A stretch of 64,000 bases of DNA from Paragyromitra xinjiangensis. Its lineage: Eukaryota > Ascomycota > Pezizomycetes > Pezizales > Discinaceae. The DNA is taken from assembly GCA_038503065.1 (NCBI GenBank), contig JBCAMK010000003.1, positions 3,224,001-3,288,000 of the forward strand. Direction: 5' to 3'. The first letter of the stretch is position 1. Each line of letters begins with the position of its first letter. Positions 46,292 to 59,173 of this stretch are shown here, one piece after another. Position numbers and translations under genes: made by a program. A model generated the notes under the pieces. The model saw only the letters and a list, made by a program, of their open reading frames with translations. It did not search any database and was not told where the DNA came from.

Positions 46292-48398
46292 GTAAAATAA
46301 ATAAAAAAAGTAATAAAAGAAACAAAAAAGCAAGGATGGGATGGGACGAAGTGTGTGGGATATGCTTGTGGGGATGCATTCATGTACTCTTTTTTTCTCT
46401 TCTAGTTTTCTGGGTTCTGCTGTTGAATTTAGGGCTTTTTGTGCGCCTGCTTTCGTCGTTTGACGTGTTGCATTATCTTAATCGACCTTGTTGAATTATT
46501 GAAATCGCAATCTTCGATAGTAAGTATTGTAGTTTCGTATCTCCTTTCTGGTCGGGTGGTTCTTTACTGTAGGGGTTTGCGGATTTATTTTTGGTGGTGG
46601 CGTGAAACTCGGGAGAACCCGGGTTCCAAGCATCAAATATCGATGAAAGCCCTGGATTATTGGCACAAGACTATATGTAGTTAATTCACTACACCGTATC
46701 AACAAATTTGAGATCTCTCCTCTGGGCGCGAAGTTAATGGTGGGAAAGCCGAGTGATAGATCGTGTAATAAGCTGATCTTCACCCCGCTACCCCACAATG
46801 TTGCCGGATCAATTGATTGTAAGCGACCCCTAAGAGGACAAATATCGTTTTTACTAGCACTTGACTGATCGACGGTACTATAACGCTAGTCTCAGTGTCG
46901 GCGCGCCCCTTTGTCGGGGCTAAAGTTGTAGGGTTCCGAGTTTACCGCACTGCTAGGTCAAGTGGGGGTTCTCCGACATCAACTCCTAACAATCCCCTTT
47001 ATCTCTTCGACTATTTGTGCTTCATCAACTACTGTTGCTGATGGCTGTGATGTTATCGTTATGAAGCTTTCTGGTGCTCTTCGAAGTATTGTCAACGTTA
47101 GTTTCACAAGCCTATGGTCCTAGAGCTTTTGCCTAGCTCATGATGAGGTTTCAAAGGGGTTCGAGGCGATTTTCTGAGGTGTGATGGCTGCTCACCGTGT
47201 TCTACGTGAGCTGAGTTTTTATCTAAATACACTGGTGAGGTCTGGTCCCTAAGCTTGTGGATGATTTTGTGTGCTTGTAGGTTGTTAGCTGATATACATG
47301 TGCCCCCATCAGCAGGGTTTGGACTATTCTGGAGCCTTTGTACCCTTGCATGACATGCAGGCGACATTCGATCCTGGAAAAAAATTTCGAAGAAAAACAT
47401 CTCGATAGGTGGTGCTCGCTACCCCTTGACTCTAGGCTTGGCCATAATGGACTTCTTGTCTACATATTGGCTGGAGTGGCTATGATAAGGGTGAGTTTTC
47501 TAGAAGAAATATGTTGAAATCAACGTAAGACCACTTTATGGTATTCTCCACCTGTCATCAATAGCTCGCCAGCGAATTTATCCGGGATTTGCTGAGGTGA
47601 ATAGTACTAGTAGAGGCCTGCACGGTTGGTGGTACTCGGCAACTGGTTACCGAGCCCTGAACCACACCAAAAGGGAGCGGGATGTTCCCCGTCAGATGGG
47701 TTACAATTGGTTCCTGAATACCTATAGCAGGTATGAAAGAGCTCACGGAGAGAAAAGCGGCTTCTCTCTAGCCATGGCGCATTGAGGGGCTCATTTAAAC
47801 TTTTTCCACCTCCTCATCTCATCACCTCCATCTCAAAGTGTTTCCTTCGACTGCAGACTCATCCACAGCTGTCCCAATCGAGACCACCGATGAGATACCT
47901 ATTCTGGTTGCACCTAGTCTATTAAACCACCATCTCCGCCAGTAGAACTTGGGCACTTTTGCGTTTTAGTTAAGCCTTGGGGTGCACCCTTGTCACGGCC
48001 ATTGACTTTCGTGCTTCCCGTCGCCTTGTGTCTTAGACGGGCTCTTGGAGGCTCGGAATTCGCTGATCAAAGCATATTGGGTGGTCGTTGGGAAAGCTTT
48101 CCCCTATCGGATCCTTCTTGGTTTATTTTTGGTTTTTCTTGCGCGTTTTCGCCGACTCTCCGACTTCCTGCATGCTTTTTACTGGCTCTCCTTTGCTCCT
48201 CCCCAAAACACCACCCCCCCCGTATCATTACATACCACCTCAACTCATCCCATTACCCCAACACATCGGAGTAACCAAATCTTGGGGCCGACCTTTACCG
48301 TACCGTGCTGCTTAGCTATCTCGGCTGTTACTGCTTATTTCTTGGTACTACTGTATCGAGATCCCCTTTTCAATACCTGCGTTCCGTCGCTCCGGTCC
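46292..48398. other. Intergenic stretch between STI1 and the zinc-cluster regulator
   Basis: About 2.1 kb with no supportable gene. The minus frames at 46496-46798 and 47104-47400 lack motifs. From about 47780 to 48398 the sequence is CT-rich with a continuous open frame into the next gene. That frame upstream of 48399 encodes low-complexity Pro/His/Thr text and is probably 5' leader. Confidence 0.5.
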
Positions 48399-51318
48399 AT
48401 GGAAATAGATCCTAGGCTGGCGGGGCCACCTGCGGGGTCGAAAGGCCCTTCGTTCGTCACTCGTGTAGCTGGTACCGGCAGTGTGGGTGTTTCTCCGGCT
48501 GCTACTCTATCCACACTGCCCACCCGCCAGCTTGTGCCGCTGCAGACCCATTCTGGGCGGCCACTCGGATTTCCTCCAGCTCCCCATCTCACGCCAATCC
48601 AAAGTGCACCACCTGTATTCCCGACCCCAAGCCCTGCTTCAGCAACGTCCCAGGGGCCGCCTAGTTTGGCGTCTGCTTTGTTGGATCAAAAGCGGCCGCG
48701 CGCTTGCGAGTCATGTCGTGGTCTTAAGGTTCGGTGTGAGCCGAACGAACAGAACCCGTTCGCAACTTGCAAAAGGTGTGCCAAGGCAAATAGAGAATGT
48801 ATATTTACCGCGCCGTCACGTAAGCGGCAGAAAAAGAGTGACAGCAAAGTTGCCGAATTAGAGAAGAAGATTGATGCCTTGACGGCGAGCTTGCGCGCAC
48901 AACAGGCGAGGGCAGCGCACGCTGCCGAAGACGACTACGAAGAAGAAGAAGATTATTTGGACGATAATGATATGCCGACGCCTAACGATGTGCTTAAACC
49001 AGATGTTCCAGAGCTTAGTCTGATGTCGCGACCCGTGAAGCGGCCAAGGGGTGAAAATACTCAGGCAGAAGGGCGCAACCCGGTTCCGAAAGGAAGTAAG
49101 ATCCCCACAACGTCGCATTTACAGCCTACATACGAGGATGCGGAGAGGTATGTATATATCGATGTTGTGGACCGGAAGGTATTGAGTATGGAGACGGCGA
49201 CGACAATCTTTAATCATTACGTGGAAGACATGATTCCGCACTTCCCTGCAGTTGTATTCCCAGCGGGTACAACTGCAGAGGATATACGGAAGAAGAAACC
49301 GACGCTATTTCTGGCGATACTGGCAGCCGCGTCGGGGATGAGTGATCCTGTTTTGCACAAAACTTTATACAAAGAGATATCTCGCACATTCGCAGAGAGG
49401 ATTATGATCAATGGGGAGAAAAGTCTAGAGCTTGTCCAAGCCCTCATCTTGTGCACCATGTGGTACTTCGTTCCGGATCATTTCGAGGAATTGAAGTTCT
49501 ATATGTACATCCATCAAGCCGCAGTCATGGCATTGGACATTGGCATTACAAAGAAGAGGAAGATTATTCGAGGGAGCGTTCGGGGGCTCCCGCCAGTGCC
49601 AACGCAACCGAGACCATCAATGGGGCCAGGTGGTAATGGGCACGAGGGGGGTGGCAGGCAGCAGCGTGGCCCCCCCGGCCCTAATGATATCTGGGATAAA
49701 TCCTCACTTCCATATCCCTTTCCTCCCCCTCCCCCTCCGATGTTGAAGGTTCCCTTACCAGACTCTGATGCAATTGAGTCGCGGCGAACGCTTCTCGCAT
49801 GCTATTGGACGTGTTGTAATGTCTCAATGGCGCAGAGAAGACCGAACTTGCTCCGGTATACGAAATTCATGGATGAATGTCTCGAAGTGCTGGAAAGTAG
49901 TCCCGAGGCAGCACCAACAGATAGGAATTTATGTGAATGGGTTAAGCTGCAAAAAATCGCTGAGGAGGTCGGGATTGGGTTTGCATTTGATGATCCTAAC
50001 GCCAATGTCTCGATCGATGATGAGAGGATCCAGTTCAGTCTGAAGGGTTTTGCGAGACAGCTTGAAGAATGGAAGTCGAAATGCCCAAGAGAGGCTTGGC
50101 AAGGTTCGGTCTTCATATCTTTGCGCTTCTGGGAAGAAGTCTGACTGGAGAATCCTCCGTATAGAATCCCTAGAGCTGGCTTACAATGTGATTATGATAT
50201 ACGCACATGAGATTGCTCTTCATCGCGACCACAACGTCGACGACTTCCATCCGCCATACACAGAGTCTATGATGCGGGAGCCATCAATACGGCCTAATGA
50301 CCATTTATCATCTTGCCATATCAATGCTATATCACGGTGCCTATCCTCGTCACATAAGGTACTGGAGACATTCACAAACATGAGCATTAAATCGATCCGC
50401 TCAGTTCCAGTATTTACGTTTGTTCGAACCAGCTATGCATGTGTTATTCTGATCAAACTGTATTTTTCGGCATCACACCCACAGAGCGAGCTCGGAAAGG
50501 TGATTGATAAGAATAGTCTTAAAGTGGATGAACACATGGATAAGCTAGTGAATACCTTACGGATGGTAGCGGATGGCGAATCATGTAGACAAGCGCAGAG
50601 GTTCACAATGTTGCTTTCATTGATGAAACAATGGTACACCAAACAGAAGGCCGAGATTGAAAAGGGGTTGAACGCAGCTCCTGAACCGACGGATTCATTT
50701 AAGCGGCTTGGGATTGTAGAAACAAATCATGCAAGTAACGCCGGTCCTATGGAGGGTATAGAAACTCCGCGCAGCATTGACGATGTTTCCTCGGCCCATA
50801 CACCAGAATTCGACCACTTCCGGGACTCCATGAGGCCACCACCGCCGCGGTCGGTGTCAGTTTCTAGTGCGACACCACTACACATGCTCTCAAACGCCGC
50901 GCTGGAATCATCTCATGGTTCGGGGCAGCAGTACGCCAGCATACCTAGTCCAGCAGCTAGTATGGGGATGATGACACCTCACTCGGCGCCACAAGCGCCG
51001 CAAGCGCAGTATGTAGGGAGATGGACACATGGTATGTTCCCAATGGCGCAGGGAGACGGTTTAGGAGCTCCGGGTATGGCGGATGGAGGTATGCACCCGG
51101 GGCATGTCAGTGGTAGTGCAAGATATGATGGTATTGGTAGTCAGGAAGAAATAGGTGGAGGTGTAGATGAAGGAGCGGGAGCTGCTGATTACAGCGAGGG
51201 GGCGGGTCTTGCGCCCCAGTATGTATTCACTGGGAATGGGGAGATGTTTATGGATGACACATTTTGGGCTATGATGGATGGGTCGATGGGTATGTTTGAT
51301 GCCGGGGGAAAATTTTAA
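48399..51318 (+). CDS. Zn(II)2Cys6 transcription factor, WAR1-like
   Basis: Two exons, 48399-50103 and 50165-51318, join across a 61-base intron with a CTGAC branch point and give 952 residues. The binuclear zinc cluster is at about residues 103-136: C-X2-C-X6-C-X10-C-X2-C-X6-C, beginning ACESCRGLKVRC. It is followed by a basic linker (PSRKRQKKSDSKV) and a dimerisation coiled coil (AELEKKIDALTASLRAQQ). The middle homology region spans about residues 250-720 (VEDMIPHFPAVVFP, FLAILAAASGMSDP, ALILCTMWYFVPDHF, YNVIMIYAHEIALHRD). The C-terminus is Gly/Met/Pro-rich, ending in an acidic-aromatic run (MFMDDTFWAMMDGS) that could be an activation domain. The cluster-linker-coil sequence resembles filamentous fungal homologues of the weak-acid-stress regulator War1; that link is from memory of the motif, so no symbol is given. 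The upstream open frame before the ATG is treated as leader. Confidence 0.85.
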
Positions 51319-52048
51319 TAGTTCCCCCTTGGAGATTTGGAGAGGTATTCTGAAAGAATCGAGATCACTTTGGAGTTTTGCCCTCCTGTTCCTTACTTGT
51401 GATGGCTCAACTCGGGGGTTTGGTGTACACTTTTGGATATGGTGAGGTGTTTGATTCTTTTTTTTCCTTCTTACTCATTGCGACTGCATATTTGGGGGGT
51501 ATTTTAAAAGCTAAGCGTCGGCGATGGTGAGGTGGTTTTATTTATTCGTTTTTTATTTTTTGTTTCTTTTTTTCTTGAATTGGTTTGACAGGAGGAAAGG
51601 AACGGGGGGAATTGGATTGCGTGGATGGGGTATCTACATGCAATTATATGCAATTATAGTAATGGTCGTGGGTAGTTAACTGCAGTCTCGTTTTTTGTGG
51701 TTGCTTGGTTCAGGAGGGATTGAGAGGGCGGATACCCGGTGTGGCGGGGATAACTACCCCTTGTCCTCTACTAAATATCTGTTTCACTATATGGGAGTTG
51801 GGAGGAGTTGGGAGGGGCACTGTAGGAAGATACATGTATTCTCGTCTTTCCTGTGCGACAAGCTGATGCCCAAGAGTGATACTCTATGATGCATTGATCT
51901 AGTGAAGATCCAGGGCTTAGGGCTATCTAATAACTAGCACCCCGCAACATCTTGGCACTAAATTCCCTTGCAGACAAAACTTCACGAAATTTTCGATTTC
52001 TAACAAGTTCATTCGTTTCGTCGCCACTCCCCCGAGTCGAACGTTAGA
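51319..52048. other. Intergenic stretch between regulator and DSS1-type RNase
   Basis: About 730 bases. The first half is the T-rich 3' UTR of the regulator, the rest the promoter of the next gene. The phrase GCAATTATA occurs twice near 51640-51660. No gene is supported. Confidence 0.6.
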
Positions 52049-55000
52049 ATGCCACTCCCCCAGATCCTGCGATCTCGATCGCAATTTGCCGTTTCTCTCC
52101 TCCGGCAGTCAATTCGCATCCATACTCCCACAGGAGCAATTCGCCCAAGATGTTTTGTCACTACCCTCCCCCGAACCCAAGAAATCGAGACCCCCGCCAC
52201 CAGTGAAATAAGTAGCGAGGAATCAACACAAAACAAAGAGACCCCCGCCACCGGTGAAACAAGTAGCGAGGAATCAACACAAAACAAAAATACACAACCA
52301 TTCTACATACCAAACCCACCGCCGCCGACTTTGCGAATAGTTCCGGGGCTTACGATTCGCAAAGTCACTGCTACACGTCACTTCCCTGGTACAAACATCA
52401 AGATCTCCGTGAGAAAAACTCCAGTCCAGACGTTTCGTATGAAGATGTCGGACCGAGGCTACTCAATTGTTCGAATCACCAAGCTTATAGAAGCTCTCCG
52501 AGACCCCACCGTGCTCCCGACGGGTGCCTTAATTCTCCACAAGATTAGCCTTAGACCCAACCAGATGAATTTAAAGGACGAGAGGATTGTTATTGTCATC
52601 CACGATATAGCCATGGAACGGCGTTTCCTAAAAGAATCACCCAATTCGGCCCAATCCCCGATTATGGCGAAGTTAGCTATTACGGATATCGAGCGCGATA
52701 GCAGCAGATACGTCGTTAAGAATCTAAGAGATGTTGGGCTGGGATCGGTGAATCCTTTAGATCCCACGAAGGAGCCAATAATAAGTCACTGGAGGAAGGC
52801 TGAATTTTTCGCCAATCGACAGTTCACGGAGAATGTCGAGGCTATCCTAAAAACACCGGAGGGCTCAAATGTGATTTTTGAATGGGAAGCTGGGGAATTC
52901 CAGAGCATTCCGGTGGCTAAGGCAGTCGAGAAGCTTTTGGGCCAGTATCGATATCTCCAGCTTGTGGTGAAACGGATAGCGGGATTTATTCACCCAGACG
53001 AGACCACTAAGCTTTTATCCTGGGAACCCGAATTGTATAGGTCTTTGTTAAGATTCATCAAGAAAACTGAAAGGCATGCCGATATCATCCTAAAAACCCC
53101 CAGGGACGCAAAAGTCGTATTTTCAATTCGAGGCCAGGTTCGAGAAGTACCTGTCGTGGATGCAGTGGAAAGGATGAGCGAAGACCTCGGTTACGTTATC
53201 GAGAAGCTAGAGACCATTATCGAATGCTGCAATGGGGTGGGTGTTGATAAAGAGATCTTACAGCTTCGGAGGATGCGGAGATTTGAATCGAGGATCAACA
53301 AGAACATAGAATCCATCCTCAGCGCACCGATCGAGCAGGAATTTATAACTGTTACTACGATGGATGGCAAAAGTGATGTAGTGCGCTCCGATGCGATACG
53401 TGTAGTTTTTGACCAAGTCTCCCGGAACATTGAAGTCATAGCCAAGCTACTATCTGATATGGGATACCCACTGGTGGATGGTACCCTAAAGAATAACATC
53501 CCCTTTAAGAGGCGGACGTTCATACACCGGGTACGACCATTAGCCCCAACAATACGACGTTTCTTTGTCCCCGAGATGAGAACTATTCCTAGCAGCACGC
53601 GGGAGTACAACACCAATGCATCAAGGACCTACCAGGGAAATCGAGAAAAAGGCGGAAGCCAGGGGGCTTGGAGGAAAGAAAGTCAGAGACGCCTCTCTCC
53701 ATTTGAATTAATCTCTTCATCCTTGCCGGGCTCTCCATCTATGTCACGACCTCCATTCAAGCCGCCTCTATCCGGACCGCGCCCCCAGCAAGGCGGTTCT
53801 GCTTTCCGTAGCATCTTTAAGAACAAAACCGAGACGACAAAACCGATAAGACCAACACCCGCGCCAGGAGATAGTGTAAGAGATAAAATGGCAGAGAAGG
53901 AGAAAGACAGGTCAGAAGCTATGGAGGGGTTGGCTTATGCCTTACTCACTAAGGATTATCAACCAGGAGGTGGTGCCAGCGTGCAGAAGGTGGTTGAAAA
54001 AGATACTTTTCAAAATGTTGGGGCATGGGAGGGTGGAGAGATGGGAGGGCTGACAGATGAGAGTGGAGTTGAACCGCTGAGGAAGGGAGACATGTGTGAA
54101 ATTCGGTAAGTCTTCTGAGATTATGGGATTCGATTTAAGGAACCGAGAAGCAAGTCCGAACGAGGTTTGAATCAGGCATATCTGGGGGAAGTATTCGCCT
54201 CAGTAGATGGAGTAGTAAGACTCGGGTAAGATCAAGTCTTAGATAAGACCCACGTTTAGTCTTGGTGTTGAGACAGCAAAAACGGAAAGCTTGCCTACTT
54301 CTAAATATTTGCTAGATTCCGTCCGCTTCGGACTTGCTTCTCCGTGTTCGCTTATTTCTATTTTCTACGAGAGGTATCTAACTTATATCATAGTATTGGA
54401 GGCACTTCTCAACTCGGGATTTTCCTTCGCCCTAGTCTTTTTGGCGAGCCCACCTCCGACTTCCTTATGATGAGCGGCGAAATTAACATGAAACAAACCC
54501 CGCGAATTACATTTGCCATCCCTTCGTTCATCCCCGAAGAATTCATCACCGCGCTCACCAATCAATACGACAAAATCCTTCAAAGATCCGGGCTAGGACG
54601 TGAAGGACGTTCTCAAATTGTCCTACCTCGGACAATGATGTCATCCATCCTAGAAAAAGTCCGAGCCTTCTCGGATGAGTCTGCTAAACTGTATGCAGTA
54701 AAACGGGCGAAATTCGATGAGTTGTATGAGAGGCTCGCATTTGAAAACGAATCAACGACTATCACACTCTTCGAGGCTGCAGAGGAGATATTCGGAACAA
54801 GCTACGGCGGTCAGGAGTTATATGCGACGCATTTAGCACTAATGGGCGATGGAACGAAGTATATGGCTGATAGGGCTGTCCACAGAGCTACCAGCACGTT
54901 CACGGTGAGAAGTAAGGCAGATGTGACGATGATTGAATCTGTTACGCGATATGTGCGGAAGAGTATCAATAAAGATGATTCTTCAAAGAAACGACAGAGT

Positions 55001-56902
55001 ACGGGCGGGGAGCAGCTTAACAGTTTCATCGCGAAGGCACAGATTCTGATTGATAGAAGTAGGAAGAATAAGGAGGAGAATTTGAAGAACAAAGGGTTGT
55101 CGGTGAAGAGGGTTGATGTGGAAGACGTGGTGTGGGAGGAGAGTGACAAATTCTTTATCGACTACGTTAAAGCGAGTGTCATGAAGTCTGGATCGCAAAC
55201 AACACCTATGGAGGGTCTGGTTCCTTCGATATTAAGAGCGACAGAGAGGTACACTGGGGTTCTAGACGGAGTCGCTGGGTACCAGTTCATGACCGAGATT
55301 GGAGCCTGGAGCCCATGGGAGAATCTTGCGCTGCGACAAAACAATATCACTTTTCCAGGCTATGGCACTTCAAAACTCACCGATGAAGACGAAGAGAGGT
55401 TTGTCAAGGCCGATACTCTCGAGGCAGTGGAGAAGATGGACCTGAAAGACTGCATGAAGGACATCAGGAAAGATTGGGGTGATTTGGAGGTCTACTGTAT
55501 CGACGATGCATCAGCTCACGAGATCGATGATGGAGTCTCACTCGAAAGGGTGAGTGATACGGAGAACTGGGTACACGTCCATATCGCGAATCCGACGGCC
55601 TTCCTACCACAGAATCATTGGCTATCGGACGTGGCATTTAGGAGGAAACAGTCTCTATACCTGCCGGAGAGGGTATACCCAATGTTGCCAGTGTCACTCA
55701 CAGAGGTGCTAGGGATGGGACCTAATAGAGGAGTGATAACCATCAGTGCAAAAGTTAGCAAGGAAGGCGAAATTTTGGATTATAATGTTCAAGCAGGGTT
55801 TGTGAGGAACGTCAAGAGGTTTACGTACAATGCCATCGCAGAGGCTTTAGGGCAGCCGCATAAGCAGCTTGTAACCTATGAATTCGGCAAACTACCAGAA
55901 CGCACCCGCGAACCTCCTAAAGCGAACTTCACCGAGAAGCAGCTGGCTGACTTTAAAACTCTCTCTGAAATTGCCGTTGCATGCCGTACACGGCGGGTTC
56001 GGGATGGGCTTGTCGAATGTTCCACCCCTTCCTACGATGTTAGCATTTACGATGGGCTTGACTCCCCCATACATCCTCTCGATTCCCCACAGCCATTCCT
56101 CTACCGCGGTCATCCTTCCGTTCGTCTCACCGTCGACCACGAGCAACAGAGGGGTGTTTCCCAATTCCTCATCGCAGAAATGATGCAGCTTGCCAATAAC
56201 GTCACTGCTAGGTTCTGCAAGAAGAACAATATCGCTGCCCCATTCCGCGTTATGGAGTATGATTATGAGCGAAGTGACTTGGTTAAACATTTCATAGACG
56301 AGATTCTCCCCGCTCGGGACGAATTTGGACGTCTCAACTTTGAACTTGGGCTTAGGTACATGATGTTTGTTGGGCAAACCCGACTAAATGTTTCTTCGAA
56401 ACCGCATCGTCTCCTGGGCTTCGAAGATGGTTATGTCCGTGCTACATCCCCACTAAGGAGATATTCAGACATGATTGCGCACTGGCAAATCCAAGCACAT
56501 CTCCTCGGGAAGTCCCCACGAACGCATAAGCAACTCTCGAGTCTCATACCTGAAATGGACCGAGGCGAACGGTTAGCACAATTCACAAACAAGGACTCGA
56601 AGCGATTTTGGGGAACCGTGGGTATTGGCAGAATGATGGAATCGGATGAATCGGGGCTACCGGAATCGATGGAATTCATGGTAATGGAGAAACAGAAGCA
56701 TCCAACATTGAGCGTCGGGTTCGTCTTGGAGCTGGGGATGGCAGGTAAAGTAGGGTTCAGTAGCAAGGCGGAGGAAATGAGCGTGAATATAGGAGATATT
56801 ATAAGGGTGAAGCCGGACAGCGCAAAGCCGGGGGAAAAGTTTGTGTGGTACGGTTTCCAGGGCATGGTGAGGAAGGCGCAGAAAATTATGGGGATGGAAT
56901 AA
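52049..56902 (+). CDS. DSS1: Mitochondrial RNase II-family exoribonuclease (DSS1/CYT-4), long N-terminal extension
   Basis: DSS1/CYT-4 is the 3'-5' exoribonuclease of the mitochondrial degradosome, acting with helicase Suv3 in RNA turnover and intron processing. Exons 52049-54105 and 54394-56902 join across a 288-base intron (GTAAGT donor, CTAAC branch) to CEIR-IGGTSQLGIFLRP and give 1521 residues. The N-terminus is Arg/Ser-rich (MPLPQILRSRSQFAVSLLRQ), a presequence. The RNB domain begins at about residue 1050. Its metal-binding signature reads DDASAHEIDDGVSLE, followed by VHVHIANPTAFL, YLPERVYPMLP, HPSVRLTVDH, FRVMEYDYERSDL and YVRATSPLRRYSDMI. The catalytic aspartates are kept, so the enzyme should be active. 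Residues about 1-610 before the conserved part are unusual: a 51-base coding tandem duplication and three repeated helical units (see findings). Neurospora CYT-4 is nearer 1100 residues, as I recall. Confidence 0.93.
52187..52288 (+). repeat. 51-base coding tandem duplication in the DSS1-type gene
   Basis: Two direct copies, 52187-52237 and 52238-52288, differ at only about two bases and encode ETPATxExSSEESTQNK twice in frame just after the mitochondrial presequence. Near identity points to a recent duplication. Confidence 0.95.
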
Positions 56903-59173
56903 AGTGGTTTGATCCCATAAGAGATAAGGTTTCTTGAGGGATATTAGCTTTGTAGGTACGCACGCTTGTGCGCGCGAGTGGGGGTGGGCGGCGGCGGAAA
57001 AGTGTTTACGTCTTTTTGACTCGTTAGAATGGCTAGTGTATTGCAAGCCCGGTTGTATAGAATGCATGTATATATCATTCTTTCATGTTCATATGGGAGG
57101 CGTTGTTTTTCTGGGTTGGTTATATACGATCACCGTACAGTTTAGCTTATGCTAGATGCGTAAATAGAAAATCTCCACTTCATGTAGTGGGCTTGTAGTG
57201 ATTGAAGATATACTTGGACTTAAGTTGATTGAGTTCTTTTCCCCACCACCTCCACCACCAGTCCTCCATTATAACCAAGGTCACCCAGAATCAAAGCAAC
57301 AAAAGCATTGGTAGCAGAAGGGGTACTACGAGAAAAAATAGCGGCATAGGCCAGGCAAACGATGTCTCGGCCCCATGCGCAGCTGCAGCGATGTTGGGGT
57401 CCTGGACAACTGAACGTGATGTGCTACTACTGGCGCAGCTGGCATCTTCGTTTCATAATATTTCCCATTGGACCCCTTATCTGTAGCCTCAACTCCTAAC
57501 TTAGGGGACTACTACCGATATCTCGTTGGCATTGAATATGGCTGGGTCACAGAGTGTTAATGATCAAGGTCAGGATTCACGGACTCTGCTTTTGAGGGGA
57601 GAAGGCACGCAGTTCTCTATCGACCAAAAGTCACTTTTGCCCAAGTCGTTGTTAAGCCCGCCAGCCGCAGTACGAGTGATATAGGAGCCCATAGTGGAGT
57701 GAAAGTCTATAGGGGATGATGGAAGACAATGGGCGGTTCTTGTAGCGGATCTCCTGTTGTACAACCCAACACTTCATTTGTGGATATGAGCCTCCTCTAG
57801 AACCATAACATCTACCTCTTAAAGTCAAAAATAGAAAATAAACAGACAAACAGGGATCAGAGTGGTTTAAACTAACGAGTGCCAGGTAAAGAACTTAGTG
57901 TCCCATTTATTGCTGCACCGTGTTTGTTGCTGACCTGGAAATGACCAGAGATGCTCGGATCATCTATCTGTACCTAAGCAATATAAAAGACCAAGTAAAG
58001 TGTGGTACGTGCACGATGAAACAAGCGCATAAGTTGGCTTCAGCACATAGGCTGTTGGTCTTGATGAATTTGTAAGTGTGTCGATGTTTTGGGATATCAA
58101 ACGCAAGCCAAGAATCAGGCCAGAAAGAAGCTAAAAGGCACTCCTGTGGCTGTTATTTGAAGTATTATCTCCGCAGTATACCCACTTCTAAAACCAACTA
58201 GGCCTAATTTCAATGCCCGTTGAGGTCTACCCCGTTTTTAGGCGCATAAAATCATATCAAGTCACTCGACTTGGAATATGGTCGGCTTTACCACCTGGAA
58301 ACATCCACACAATTTCTCACAAATCCCAATAGAATACCTGGAGTGCGCTTTGGAGAACTATTTCTCACTCGCGATTCTACACGCGATTTCGTTTTATAAG
58401 AAACGCGTTACTCCAAGCCAAGCTCTTGGCAAGTGCCAGTGTCGCGCCTACCAGATCCGCAACTCACCAACTCTGTTATCTCACCACAATTCCCCAACCA
58501 GTCCCAGTCAAGCGGCAAGCCGAAATGTCGAGTATCCCGGAAACAAGGTACTTCACCCGTAACTACATCATGTTGAAACCTGGCTGCTGCAAATCGTTAC
58601 AAATCGTTTTTACCCGAGGGCCGAACACATAACGTTGCAAACTCTAGTGGTTTCATGGCATGGGGGCCTGTTGGCCCGGGGGTGTTTAAGGTTGACCACA
58701 ACCTAGCACCTGATACTACGAATCTACCACGATTATTGCGATGACGAGGAAATTCCATGGGAGAGAAGGGGGTTTTCTCAAGTCATTGGTCTGAAATAGC
58801 TGTTTGGGGATTAGTCTTAGGGGGAATCGTGTTAGCTTTTGATCTCATGTACCCCGTAGCTGGGTCTGTGCTACATAGTTTATTCTCCGTGGGGGGAGGA
58901 GTGGTTTTACAATTCCGCCCTTATATAAGAATTGCAATAGCCAGACTTCCTAGAGGGCTTCTTTCCTATCCACACTCACCTATTCACTCTTCTTCACGAC
59001 AAACTTTCTTTTCTAATTCAATTGAGCGCCGGGCGACTCTTGCTGGTCTTTTCTGCATTTGTTGTTCTGAGAACACTCTTTTTTTTCACGACCTTCATTT
59101 CGTACACCTGGGCAGGTCCCTCATTATACCCAAACTTATATACCTCTTCGCCTCAGCATTCATTCCTTTCAAA
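56903..59173. other. Intergenic stretch before the secreted-protein gene
   Basis: About 2.3 kb with no supportable gene. Frames at 56934-57155, 57229-57486, 57570-57849 and 58278-58632 are short, overlap on opposite strands and lack motifs. The last 250 bases hold a TATA-like element and a CT-rich leader for the next gene. Confidence 0.5.
58922..58929 (+). promoter_or_regulatory. TATA-like element of the secreted-protein gene
   Basis: TATATAAG lies about 245 bases before the start codon and is followed by CT-rich leader sequence. A second, weaker TATATA lies near 59138, only about 35 bases before the ATG, so the initiation site is uncertain. Confidence 0.35.

Noticed and set aside
48045..48398. 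5' extension of the zinc-cluster regulator reading frame
   Set aside because: Open but encodes low-complexity Pro/His/Thr text with no ATG-consistent context; the ATG at 48399 begins protein-like sequence.
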